This document shows, piece by piece, positions 34,912-45,500 of a stretch of DNA of 64,000 nt. This stretch comes from Lachnospiraceae bacterium (GTDB taxonomy: Bacteria > Bacillota > Clostridia > Lachnospirales > Lachnospiraceae): the NCBI GenBank assembly GCA_009774175.1, contig VSNG01000023.1, forward strand, positions 1 to 64,000, given 5' to 3'. Every line of letters starts with the position of its first letter. Within the stretch, counting starts at the first letter, position 1. Made by a program: the position numbers and the translations under genes. A model generated the notes under the pieces. It was given only the letters and a program-made list of their open reading frames with translations. It did not search any database and was not told the DNA's origin.

Positions 34912-35051
34912 GCATACTCCGTCCCGGTAATTTCCGCAAACTCTTCTTCGGTGATCCATCCTTTTACTACGGCATTACGAACACGTGTCTCGTCCCACAG
35001 CTTCTTGCCGTAGAAACCCTTTACCTTTTCGTAATTCTTGCTATGTTCCAT
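34908..35051 (-). CDS. XkdX-family phage protein
   Basis: 47 residues (MEHSKNYEKVKGFYGKKLW, then VRNAVVKGWITEEEFAEITG). This matches the XkdX family, short proteins encoded beside tail-fibre genes in PBSX-like and other Firmicute phages. AGGAGG lies before the ATG. It is translationally coupled to the Avd gene. Function unknown; a structural or adaptor role at the tail tip is possible. Confidence 0.8.
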   Translation of the reverse strand: MEHSKNYEKVKGFYGKKLWDETRVRNAVVKGWITEEEFAEITGTEYA

Positions 35052-35068
35052 GGTGATCCTCCTTTCTC

Positions 35069-35380
35069 TTACAGTTCAACATCACACATCATGGCGAGGT
35101 ATTCGATATCAGCATCACGCTTTGCCTCTTTCAATTCCTTCTGAGAAATATCCCGCAAAACAATCCATGATGTCCCGTTTACCGTTGCCACCTGAACAAG
35201 CTCCATGTGTTCATGGACTTCATCCGTCACCCCATCGTTAATAGCAACGGGGGAACAGTTTCCCTCAAAAATGGAAGCATCGATTAACTCGGCAGAAATA
35301 TAATTATTTCCATTCAGAGTCAAATTATCGATAATTGTTCCATCAGCAAGGATAATCTTATATGTCTTCTGATCCTCCAT
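35069..35380 (-). CDS. Small tail-region phage protein, unknown function
   Basis: 103 residues, starting MEDQKTYKIILADGTIIDNL, beta-rich with a more helical C-terminus (ISQKELKEAKRDADIEYLAMM). It occupies the position between the receptor-binding protein and XkdX, where Firmicute phages often carry a conserved ~100-residue protein. No catalytic motif seen. Confidence 0.65.
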   Translation of the reverse strand: MEDQKTYKIILADGTIIDNLTLNGNNYISAELIDASIFEGNCSPVAINDGVTDEVHEHMELVQVATVNGTSWIVLRDISQKELKEAKRDADIEYLAMMCDVEL

Positions 35381-35449
35381 TTTGATTCCTTCCTTTCAAT
35401 TTTTTGTTATAACACTAACTCTTGTCACCTGTGTACGGTTTTATCCGAG

Positions 35450-35464
35450 GGGGCACAAGGCCCC
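35450..35464 (-). other. Hairpin just downstream of the variable repeat
   Basis: A 5-bp GC stem (GGGGC / GCCCC) with a 5-nt loop, 26 bp beyond the variable repeat and just past the stop codon of the target gene. In some DGRs a hairpin or cruciform near the variable repeat aids homing; this one is shorter than described examples. Confidence 0.4.
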
Positions 35465-35473
35465 AAGATTTAT

Positions 35474-36445
35474 CTAACCAACCGGGAAGACCGGACGAAC
35501 CCCAAAAGAGCTCGAAGCGTTGTTGTAGTCCGGACGGCCATCGCCGGTCACATAAGCGAAAGGAGCCGAAGAAACGACGTCTCTCAACCAGTAATTTGCA
35601 CGAATGTTGACGTATTTGGGAGCAATAGCCGCCAATGCCAACTGTTTCTTGTTAATGGTATATCGATACGGAACCGTTGATCCATTTCCTGCCGGGGTAT
35701 GAACATAACTGCCATACATCATGATCTCGTTCGGAAGTTCCACGCTGGAATCATACCACGAGCCAGCCGAAGGATAACCGCTAGTTACCGCATTAGTCAG
35801 CAGATCTCTATGTGTCAACACAGCACTGCCAAAGGCAGCGTTTATTTGTGTCTTGGCATTGACAAGATTGGCCGTATACATTTTTGAACCAACATAGCCG
35901 CCTGTCGTGATATTGCTGTCATTCATTTTTGCTTCGTACAGACAGGTATCCGGCATAATAACGACATGATGGTTCGTAAATGCTGCATCACCTGCGTTAT
36001 ACCAGTAGTCAAAATCCCAGATGCGCCAATTTACTCCGCCGATTACCCAGTAATCCCCCAGAAACAATCCTTTGAAAGTTCCGTTCTGGATATTGGCTTT
36101 CTGCTCTTCTGTAAAGAAAGTTCCAAGGTTTTTACCCCGAAAAACTCTACTATGTACTTCCGGAGCAGCAAACGCGTCCAATACAGCAAAAAGCGCATCT
36201 TCCGCCGCGATAGCCACGTTGCCATCCGTTGTTCCTACAAGCAGTTTGTTCCCCGCTGCCAGAGAATTGATCTGGGTAAGTTTAGAAAGATCTAACTCTA
36301 AATTGAGATTTTCAAATCCCATGAGTTTCTCCAATCCTTTTGCCAGATCAGATGCCAGAATCGCTTTCGTTCCGCTATCGCCGTCAATCAAGAAAATATG
36401 ATTTGCAGCAAGACTCTGGACTTTTTCGTAATCTGTAATTTTCAT
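35474..36445 (-). CDS. DGR-diversified receptor-binding protein (C-type lectin-like)
   Basis: 323 residues. The N-terminal ~110 residues form a helical/tail-attachment part (MKITDYEKVQSLAANHIFLI, then a short repeat-like Leu segment). From ~120 comes a C-type lectin-like domain (LFLGDYWVIGGVNWRIWDFD, IMMYGSYVHT, ANYWLRDVVSS). The last ~30 residues (290-318) are encoded by the variable repeat, which faces the ligand in such folds. It ends VRPVFPVG, typical of DGR targets. It probably sits at the tail tip and decides host binding. Confidence 0.9.
   Translation of the reverse strand: MKITDYEKVQSLAANHIFLIDGDSGTKAILASDLAKGLEKLMGFENLNLELDLSKLTQINSLAAGNKLLVGTTDGNVAIAAEDALFAVLDAFAAPEVHSRVFRGKNLGTFFTEEQKANIQNGTFKGLFLGDYWVIGGVNWRIWDFDYWYNAGDAAFTNHHVVIMPDTCLYEAKMNDSNITTGGYVGSKMYTANLVNAKTQINAAFGSAVLTHRDLLTNAVTSGYPSAGSWYDSSVELPNEIMMYGSYVHTPAGNGSTVPYRYTINKKQLALAAIAPKYVNIRANYWLRDVVSSAPFAYVTGDGRPDYNNASSSFGVRPVFPVG
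35491..35579 (-). repeat. DGR variable repeat (VR)
   Basis: 89 bp at the 3' end of the target gene. Against the template there are 14 substitutions, all where the template has A on the coding strand; none of the 65 non-A positions differ. Ten of the template adenines are unchanged, including the TAC AAC AAC codon run. The 3' 13 nt GGGGTTCGTCCGG is identical in both (candidate IMH). Confidence 0.95.
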
Positions 36446-36461
36446 ATGTCCGTATCCTCCT

Positions 36462-37526
36462 TTATTTGGTTACAAATATAACGCGCCCACAAATCGGATC
36501 ACCATTGCTATCCAGAATGAGGTCACTGGAATGGGTGCGTCCAATTACAGCCTCTAAGTTGCTATCTACAATTGTGCCGTCTGAAGAATCAAGGAGATCA
36601 TTCAAGGTTTCGTAACCATTGTCATAGAGCTTATGATATACGGCAAATTCTGTCTCAAGGTCACCTTCAAATCGTTCAAGCATTTCTGTTCTCTTCTGCA
36701 GCATGAGTAACTGATTTGCAAGATTTGCAGCGGCATCGCCTTCCAGAATAGTCTGTAAATCATTGAACCATTTCCAGAAAATATCTGTTGTGTCCTTTCG
36801 CCACTCTGCCATCTCAGCAGTATTGCTGTTGACATAGTTATAAAACCACTCTTCCCACTGACGCTTCCAGAAAGCATTCGTAGTTTCCATCTCAGTAGTC
36901 TGCGTCTTATACCACGTAGACCACTGCTGTTTCCAAAACGCGTTCGTAGACTCCATATCAGATGTCTGATTTTCATAAAACTCTTTCCACTGATCTCCCC
37001 ACTGAGCCACAAGGGCATCTATAGACATCAACTCCAATGGACCAGTAACAAATGGGCAATCCGATGTACCAACGCAATTTGTTATATTCGCCTGTCTAAT
37101 GGACGTAACCCCAGCATTCACCTGAATATAAGCCAACGGATACTGCCATCTGTCGTTTGCCTTTATCATCTCAGGATTCTTTGGACTGGATGCCGGAGTA
37201 CCTTTTATAATCTTAATAGAGTTAGCCCGGCTATTCTCACGAGCATCAACCTCTAATACTACAGCATCTATCCGATTAAGGATTACTTCTGATATCGGAA
37301 CTTCCAAAGGCAATAATGCATCGTTTAATGTCCATGTATGGTTAAACCAAGCCCGACCTATACCGACATTTACAATCATGCCCTCAGATTCTTTGACCAT
37401 CATCGCTGTGCCTAAATGCTGGAATACACCATCTCGAATAATCCCGTCAAAAATGCTTGACATCTGGATTGCATCATATTTTCGATCGCCATTTACAGAA
37501 TTGTAAAATCCAAACGTTACACTCAT
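36462..37526 (-). CDS. Baseplate/tail-tip structural protein with internal repeats
   Basis: 354 residues. The N-terminal domain (MSVTFGFYNSVNGDRKYDAI, IGRAWFNHTWTLND) resembles upper-baseplate proteins of Firmicute siphophages. A central helical section repeats a ~24-residue unit with Trp-rich pattern (STNAFWKQQWSTWYKTQT, then TTNAFWKRQWEEWFYN), suggesting a coiled coil. The C-terminus is mixed. It lies between the Gp37-like protein and the DGR target, so it may carry the receptor-binding protein. Confidence 0.7.
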   Translation of the reverse strand: MSVTFGFYNSVNGDRKYDAIQMSSIFDGIIRDGVFQHLGTAMMVKESEGMIVNVGIGRAWFNHTWTLNDALLPLEVPISEVILNRIDAVVLEVDARENSRANSIKIIKGTPASSPKNPEMIKANDRWQYPLAYIQVNAGVTSIRQANITNCVGTSDCPFVTGPLELMSIDALVAQWGDQWKEFYENQTSDMESTNAFWKQQWSTWYKTQTTEMETTNAFWKRQWEEWFYNYVNSNTAEMAEWRKDTTDIFWKWFNDLQTILEGDAAANLANQLLMLQKRTEMLERFEGDLETEFAVYHKLYDNGYETLNDLLDSSDGTIVDSNLEAVIGRTHSSDLILDSNGDPICGRVIFVTK

Positions 37527-37527
37527 T

Positions 37528-38601
37528 TCATGCCGCCTCCTGTTCTATAGTTTTAAATGTAGGGTACACAGAGCTTCCTTCTTCATCTTCGGACATAACA
37601 ATTTCAACAATCCTTGCTTTTGTTTCATGTCCATATTCGTTGGCGATCTGAACGACATCTCCGTTGAAAAAGTCTTCTCCGTATTTAAACATCACTGTTG
37701 TTTCGACTTGTCCCTCAAATGAGGTGACGTCCGTATTCTCTGTCAATTTTTCTCTTCCCCGTTGTTGTAACTGAGCAATATACTCAGCATTTGTCAAGGT
37801 CACACCATTGCCGACATCTGAAGAAATATCCCTTGCATCCGTAAAAAGTTCGCGGCGATTCAAACCATTGCCTCCTCCGACAGTGGTATATCTCCTCGCA
37901 GAACCTTCGCCTTCGCCGCCAATTAAAGTGACAGTTTTTAACGCGGATTTGGATTCTACATAGTTGCTGTTGATGATATTCTCGAATTTCGGAGAAAATA
38001 TGACATACGGATTGATTTCCTGATCGTATGAGCGATCAGCACCGGCGTACAGTTTGAACACGAACTGTTTGTTGTCATTTAACGTGACTTTAAACCCAAT
38101 GCTACGCTCACTACAGATTTTACTGATGACATCATACAAATTGTCCCCCGTGTACTGTGCATCAATTTTCAAGGATGTAATTGCCGGGTCCGTAGATGCC
38201 TCAAAGATAAAATTACTGATTTTTCTGCTATTGTCCGATGGAGATATGACATTCTCATTAAGAAGAGTCTGTATTCCATTTTGAAGATTTCCGCTTATCG
38301 TCTTTTGACCCCAAACGATGCGTCTATCCAGAATGGACTCCAACGATCTTCCCGTTACGGTGATGTGGTTCCCATCCTCCGCATCCGAAGTGATACGAAG
38401 CTTCTCAATAATCATGACGTGCTCGGAATCCCGATTTTGCACATAATAATCCTGTCGGATGTACTTGAGAATTGTATCTGTCATGGATGTGTAAAGCTCA
38501 AAGTCACCACACGCATAATACCGATCAGTCCAGATAAATGACTCATAAACGTCTATGATGGACACAGCATCAAGATTTGTATTAAGAACAGTCAGTTCCA
38601 T
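37528..38601 (-). CDS. Gp37-like tail protein (ReqiPepy6 type)
   Basis: 357 residues starting MELTVLNTNLDAVSIIDVYES. It has the tail-hub pattern seen in ReqiPepy6 Gp37-like proteins (VMIIEKLRITSDAEDGNHIT, GRSLESILDRRIV, YTGDNLYDVISKIC, ending in a FKTIEQEA segment). It follows Dit by 2 bp. Probably forms part of the tail hub (Tal-like). Confidence 0.8.
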   Translation of the reverse strand: MELTVLNTNLDAVSIIDVYESFIWTDRYYACGDFELYTSMTDTILKYIRQDYYVQNRDSEHVMIIEKLRITSDAEDGNHITVTGRSLESILDRRIVWGQKTISGNLQNGIQTLLNENVISPSDNSRKISNFIFEASTDPAITSLKIDAQYTGDNLYDVISKICSERSIGFKVTLNDNKQFVFKLYAGADRSYDQEINPYVIFSPKFENIINSNYVESKSALKTVTLIGGEGEGSARRYTTVGGGNGLNRRELFTDARDISSDVGNGVTLTNAEYIAQLQQRGREKLTENTDVTSFEGQVETTVMFKYGEDFFNGDVVQIANEYGHETKARIVEIVMSEDEEGSSVYPTFKTIEQEAA

Positions 38602-38603
38602 GC

Positions 38604-39518
38604 TTATACCCCCTCATAAACGATTCGATTCTCTATCCTAAACTGCAGGTTTGCCCGCCCTTCTTCCACGGTGTATGCAAAAATGTTATCGCCTTTTGCG
38701 AGCTGAAACCAATCGGCATTTTTATCCAGACAGTTAAGAATGTTAGTGGTTTTTCCGTTTCGTAAAAGAGTTATGGATTTCTGCCCTTTTACGGTGCAGA
38801 TGACAATTTCATCACCGGGTATAATTCCAGATCCAGTAAAAGCTTTCAGCTTGTCTGTATCGATACGCATGATCTCTCTGGTACCCGTATTGTAGATTGT
38901 GATGTTCCGCGCTTCACCAATCGCATGGATTGCAATGGTAACACCTATCTCTGCATCTCCACTGTAAACAATGGTCTTTTCTGTCTGGTTTTGAATTCTC
39001 CCCATCTCCAACAAACATTCGTAAAGAGATTCATTGCTGAACGGGAACTCAAATAATGGTTCCACGCCATAGAAAATCGTTGTGTTGATTCCATCTTTTC
39101 CAGCAGAATAAAAGAAAGGATTCGGACACACAATTGAGATATCAGAACCCTCGTCTTTGCTGAATATAGTTGGCTCATTCGTTTCGGTGTAGCCATCAAT
39201 CTCTGCCTGCCGATTATCAGTTTCTATCAGCAGGGTAAGTTTTTTCTTAATTGGGAAATACTTATAAGAGAGTTGACGCACATCCTCAATCGAATCGTGC
39301 CAAAGGTATTTCAAAGAAATTACAATGTTCCGGCTGGGAAGTCTGGATGAATTAAACAAACCACCGTCGTTAGTTGCAACTTCGGTCATGTTAATATTCG
39401 CCTTTCCAGATCCCAAACCGGTAACAGAGGTGACGACGAAGCCGGATTGCTCCGGCCGCGCCAAGTCAAGCTTAATACTATCGCCCAGATAGTTTGTAAC
39501 TGTGATTGCTCGAATCAT
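38604..39518 (-). CDS. Distal tail protein (Dit)
   Basis: 304 residues. The N-terminal domain (VTNYLGDSIKLDLARPEQSG, FVVTSVTGLG) and the mid-region ISLKYLWHDSIEDVRQLSYKYFPIKKKLTL are typical of siphovirus Dit; the C-terminal half is a galectin-like barrel region. It overlaps the tape measure stop by 4 bp. Dit links the tail tube to the baseplate. Confidence 0.82.
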   Translation of the reverse strand: MIRAITVTNYLGDSIKLDLARPEQSGFVVTSVTGLGSGKANINMTEVATNDGGLFNSSRLPSRNIVISLKYLWHDSIEDVRQLSYKYFPIKKKLTLLIETDNRQAEIDGYTETNEPTIFSKDEGSDISIVCPNPFFYSAGKDGINTTIFYGVEPLFEFPFSNESLYECLLEMGRIQNQTEKTIVYSGDAEIGVTIAIHAIGEARNITIYNTGTREIMRIDTDKLKAFTGSGIIPGDEIVICTVKGQKSITLLRNGKTTNILNCLDKNADWFQLAKGDNIFAYTVEEGRANLQFRIENRIVYEGV

Positions 39519-42500
39519 GCTTTCACCATCCTTTCAAATGCCGAGAACTGATTGTTCGTCTGACGATAAATCTCAACTCTCGACAATGACTTAGGCGAGT
39601 AGTTATTTTGCGTGAACGAGAACGAATTTCCCGTGTTCGGGGAAGTCCCGCCATTTTGAACGTCTGCGGTTCTTCGCTGCTCCATTCCTGCACTGATAGA
39701 CATCGCCTGTGTACGGCTGAAAAGAGCATTAAGTCTTCCGGCTCCAGATTCGACATTAGACAAATCAAGTACAGGACGAATTGTCGGCTGTACATCTATG
39801 TCGCCGGAAATAAAATCCCTGATCTTTGAAACCGCATTGCTTAATCCCGTCTTAGCAGCTTCCGCCATTCCAGAACCAGCCGTGTACGCTTTAGAAGCGT
39901 AAGCACCAATTGCGTTTACAAAAGCAACGCCAAAGAAATCACCAATCCGATAACCAACTTTGGACGGGGAATGCTCGTCTAATTCTTTCTTTGCAGCGTC
40001 TGCTGCTGCGGATGCCATTGCACGAGATTTAGCCTCCGCTTTATATGTGTTTTCACTAATACCGTTTGCAAAACCGTCTACCAAATAGGAACCGGCACTG
40101 TAGAATTGATTATAATAATCCTTAATTCCACTAACCGCCCCGCCCAGACTGGAAGTAAACGCATTCTTCACATCTGCATCCTTACTACGAACACCGGCAA
40201 TAAACTTGATCATGCATTGCTGACCAGCACTCTCAAATTCGGGATACTTGTTCCGAATGGCAGTTAAACATCCGCTGATGATGTTGGTAAACGTATTTCT
40301 GGCATTTACATCCTGTAACTTTACACCCCCTATAAACTTAATCATCGTTTGGGTTCCAACAGACTGAAACTCGAAATACTTATTCCGAATAGCCGTCAGG
40401 CATCCACTAATGATGTTGGTAAATGTGTTACGAGAATTCATGTCCTGTGCTTTTACACCGGCAATGAACTTGATCATAAGTGCAGAACCAGCTACTTGAA
40501 ACTCCGCTTGCTTTGCGTTGATACCTGTAATGGCTGCTTGAGCAAGCGTCGTAAACGTTGATGTCAGTGTCGTCTGCTTAGCATTTGCAGCATTGATAAA
40601 AGCGGTAAGCATATTTGATGCTGCTGTTGCCACTTTTGATTCTGCATTGTTAAAGGCATTGACAAAACCTGTCACACCCGTTTCTCCCAGTGTTGTTAAA
40701 GCTGTTCCGAACGAAGACATTCCACTGGTATCCAGTTCTGCCATACCCTTTGCCATATCAACAAGCCTGTTTGTCTGTGTGATAACACTAGCCAACAAGC
40801 CGGTGTCGATACCACTGATATAAGCATAGTAAGAACTGAAATATGATCCGAAAGAACTCATATCTGCGCCAAAATCGGCAAGTGTTTTGTCATCGGAAAA
40901 CCAACCGCCCTCTTTAGGCAGGCTCTTTTGCAATTCAACAATCGAACTGGCAGCATTTGTGGTGGCTGTTACGATACCTGCGTCCACATTTTTCATGTAA
41001 TCGGAGTATTGTGAAAAGTTTTCGCCAAACAATACTAAACTCTCACCAAATGCCCCAATATCGTTATCTCCGGTAAACCAGCTCACAACGCCACCCGTAT
41101 TTGGAAGTGTGTTTGCCAGCTCAACCAAAGATTTTCCAGCCGTTGCAGAATTGGTAATCGCTTCCACATCAATTCCGGATATAGCATCGGAATAGGCTTT
41201 CATCGCTTCGCCAAAGGGGACAAGCTGTTCTCCGAAAAGGTCCATGTCGTTTTCTCCTGTAAAGAATCCAACAACACCACCGCTATTCGGAACTGTATTT
41301 GCCAATTCTATCAATGCCTTACCAGCCGTTGCAGAATTGACGATGGCATCTGCGTCCAGACCTTTTACAGCAATTGAGAAATCCATCATCGCTTCGCCAA
41401 ATGGAACAAGCTGCTCTCCGAACTTGTCCATATCATTTTCGCCGGCAAAGAACCCGACAACGCCTCCGCTGTTGGGAATGGTTGTAGCCATTTCCGCCAT
41501 CGCTTTTCCCGCGATAGATGCTTTTGTTACTGCATCAGCATCAAGTCCTTTTACAGCGATTGAGAAATCCATCATCGCTTTGCCGAATGGAATAAGCTGT
41601 TTTCCGAATTCCTCCATATCGTTCTCTCCGGCAAAGAATCCAACAACTCCACCACTATTGGGAAGAGTTGCCGCCATCTCAGCCAAAGTCTTACCAGCAG
41701 TTGCAGCATTGGCCACAATGCCAGCATCCATACCGGCTATTGCAACAGAAAAGTCCTTCATCGCATTTCCGAATGGTACTAATTGAGTTGCAAAATCAGC
41801 CAAAGAGGAGCCGCCAGTGAGCCATGATGTAAGCCCCTGTAAAATATCTGCCGCGGTTAAGATGAGAATTGTCTCGGCAAGTGCTTTAACACCATCCATC
41901 ATAGAGGGTTCGATTTTACTCGCCCCATCTATAAACGGTTGAATATTTGTCATGAACGCAGACAAATCCGCGCCAATTTGAGGAAACTGACTGGAAACAC
42001 CACTCATAAATCCGCCGACAATTCCCCCAATAAACTGACCGATTGCCGTTCCAATACCCTGTAACAGCTTTCCGCCTTCGCCGATCAACCATGATAATCC
42101 CGGTATTTGTGCTAATCCGCCAATCGCAGCCAACACAAGAGCGAGTTCCGCAATAACAACCCCCATTCCTAACACGCCTGCCATTGCTCCCGGAACCAAT
42201 GATGCAGCTGCACTTAATGCGATCATAATTCCAGAAAGAAGACCGATCCCGACAATTCCTTTGAGTAGAACATCGACGTCGATTCCGTTAAGCGCATCAG
42301 CAATTCCAGAGAAGAAAGACATCAATACGTCAATAGCAGCTTTAATCAAACCTGGCAGGTTTCGAGCAATTCCCTCCAGAACTCCGATAAGGAACTGAAA
42401 TATAGAATCGACAATAGACGGTGTATAAGCTACCAAAGCGGCTAAAACTCCATCCAACAATGCAAGCGCACCATCCGCAATAGCGGGAACACACTCTACC

Positions 42501-45500
42501 AGAACATTAACTAACGACAAAACAACCGCTTTAACCGCCTCTCCTATTGACGGAGCACCCGCTGCGATGACTTTACAGAGGGTAATGAGCCCCTCTCCAA
42601 TTTTCTGAATTACCACGGGAATGAGACCGGCTACCCCTGTAATAATCACAGTAAGCGATGCCACAATTGCTGTAGCTCCAGCGGTTCCCGCGGCTGCTAA
42701 AGCAGTAAAACCAACAGCCAACGCAGATAACCCCATACCTGCCGCCAACAATCCGGCCCCAATAGCCAAAACGCCGACACCGATTAACGCGAATGCCCCG
42801 CTCAATCCCAAAATAGTAGGTACAAGCGGTGTAAGAACGGCACCAGCGATACCGAGAACAGTAAATGCACCGGCAATAGACACAAGCCCTTTGGCGATTG
42901 ACTCCCAACTCATTGCTCCCAAGATACTAAGAACCGGAGTCAATATGGCCAACGCAGAAGCGGCGACAAGCATTGCTGCAGAACCCCCAAGGGTCCCTTT
43001 CATAAGGTTAAGACCGATTGCAAGCTCAGCGAGAGCAAGACCCATAGTCACAAGACCTTTTGCAATCTGCTCCCATGTGAACCCACCCATTTTGCCGAGA
43101 GCATCGGCTACAATTTCCAAAGAAGCAGCGACAATCACCAACCCGGTACCAATACCAACCATATTTTTAGGCATCAGTTTTGTGGCTATTGCAACCTCTG
43201 CTAAAGCTCCACCCATAGAGACTAAGCCTTTGGCAATCTGCTCCCAAGAAAACTTACTGAAATCCGACATCGTAGAAGCAAATATCTTCATGGCCGCTGC
43301 AATCTCTATCAAAGCCAGACCAGAAGAAATAACATGTTTTGCATTACCTGTAAGCTTTGTAAAAGCAGCAACTTCGAGAAGAAGCGCCCCTACACTCGTA
43401 AGACCTTTGCCGATTTCACGCCACTCCATTTGACCAAAATCCTTGCATACGGATGCAAGAATCTTCAAAGCAGCAGAAAGAATTACAATACCGGTTGCGG
43501 TTGTCATGGCTTTACCACTAAATTTAGCGGTATTAAGGAATATATCAATCTCAGCAAGCAATACACCAACGCCGACAAGTCCCTTCGCCATCTGCTCCCA
43601 GCTTAAATCGGCCATATCAGAAGCAACTGAAGCCAGTATCTTAATTGCCGCCGCCATGATGACCATACCTGTAGCAGTTGTCATACTCCCTTTGCTGAAT
43701 TTTGCCGTCGCCATAAATGCATCCAATTCAGCAAGCAATACGCCAACGCTGACAAGTCCCTCTGCTAATTCTCCCCAACTCAAATCAGCCATTTTCTTAA
43801 CTGCGTTGGAAAGAACCAGAACAGCAGCCGCAAACACAATCAGATTCGTGGAACCTTTTCCACTAAAACCACCGAGTTTATTGAAGGCTGCCATGGAAGC
43901 GATCAGTTCTCCAAAGAGAACGGTAATGGCACCAAGGGATGCTGATAATTTTTCGCTATCGATCAAAGATATCACAACAATAGAACCAGCCAAAATCGCG
44001 ATTGCACTGGCAATCTTGAGTAATGTTCCGGCTTTCAATTGCTGCTGATAGGCTTCAAAACATCCCCGAACACTATCCAGAATACCGGTAACATTTTCAA
44101 GAATATCCCCAACGCCATCGAAACCATCTTTAAGATCTTTGACAAACCCCATGATCCCAACGCCAATTCCGCCAGCAATCAACCCATTTAACATGTCAAT
44201 AAAGCCGTTGAAATCCGCATTGCCAAGTTTGTCAACAAGGGAACTGATCATATCGCCGAGAGTATTAACAATACCCTTAGCAAAACTTGTAACCAGTTTC
44301 CAGATAGTTTGGAGAACCTCTATGAATTTACACTTTGAAAGCGCGTCACCGAGAGCATTAACAGCATTTAAAACACCGCTTTTCATATTTCCGGCGCTCT
44401 CACCAACCTGAGACATTCTTTCGTGAATTCTCTCCAAAGTTGTATGAATCAGTTCCAGACCCGGAAGCTGGATTTTTTCCTTAATCAATATCAGAAAATC
44501 TCTGAGCGATTGTTTAATCTCATCAAGACTCGGAAGATTGAATTTCTCCTGAATAGACTTGGCAAAACTCTTGAATTCTTCACCAGCCCTTTTTACAAAC
44601 TCGATAGCACCCTGAACTGCTTTATTAAAGAGGTCATTTTTCTTGATTACTTCATCAAGATTGACGAGCCAATCGCCAAAACCACCAGTGACTTTTAATA
44701 TTCCGCCTCCAAGGTTATCCAATCCCCCAAATAAAGGAGATATAGCTTTAAACAATGCCGAGAATGCCTGCTTCCCAATATCCAGAATTGCAAATATACC
44801 TTTAAAAGTGCTTTTCAGATTCGCAGAAGCGGAATCGCTGAGCTTGAGATGAGAGGTAAACTCTTTCAAAGCATTTGTAATATTGAAGAGTTTTTCTGCC
44901 GTCATCGGGGGAAATATCTCTCTGAATCCCTCGGTTACCGGTTTGATAACGCTCGCCAAGCCTTCAAAAGCATTTTTCGCGGCCTCGATCAAAGCCGTTC
45001 GACCACCCATGTCTTTCCAGCCCTTCAGCATGGAATTTCGGGCATCTGATTGAGCATCGATGAATCCACCAATGGATGTGCTTAAACTCGTCCAAAGTGT
45101 TTTCGCTTCTTCGAAATCACCGAACAGAATTTCCCAAGTCATGGCCCATCCAGACCCAACAGCTTCTTTCAGCGTATCCATCAATTGGGTAAACGTCTTG
45201 ACATCCTGAGCTGCGGCAAATGCCCGTTTACCGATATCCGTTGTCTCATCTGCATAATCCCTCAGGGTATTAACAAGAACTTCTGTTGTCATCCATTGAT
45301 ACTGTAGACTATCATTGAAGTTCTTTGTAGCATCGATTGCATCGTCCATTGTAGAACCCTGATTATTTTCGGTAAGAACGCGATACATTCCGTCTGCAGT
45401 CTTTTCCACCGTACCCGCTGCAACAGCGGCTTCAAGGAGCTGAGTCTTAAATTCCACGGTAGCCATGTTTGCATTTTCAATGGATTTCCAGTCAATCAAT

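Noticed and set aside
40850..41800. Regular ~180-bp DNA repeats, considered as a CRISPR-like array
   Set aside because: They are in-frame protein repeats of the tape measure gene with gradual divergence, no short identical repeats or spacers.
42621..43433. Plus-strand ORF opposite the tape measure gene
   Set aside because: Mirror of Ala/Gly-rich repeats in the tape measure protein; no start signal.
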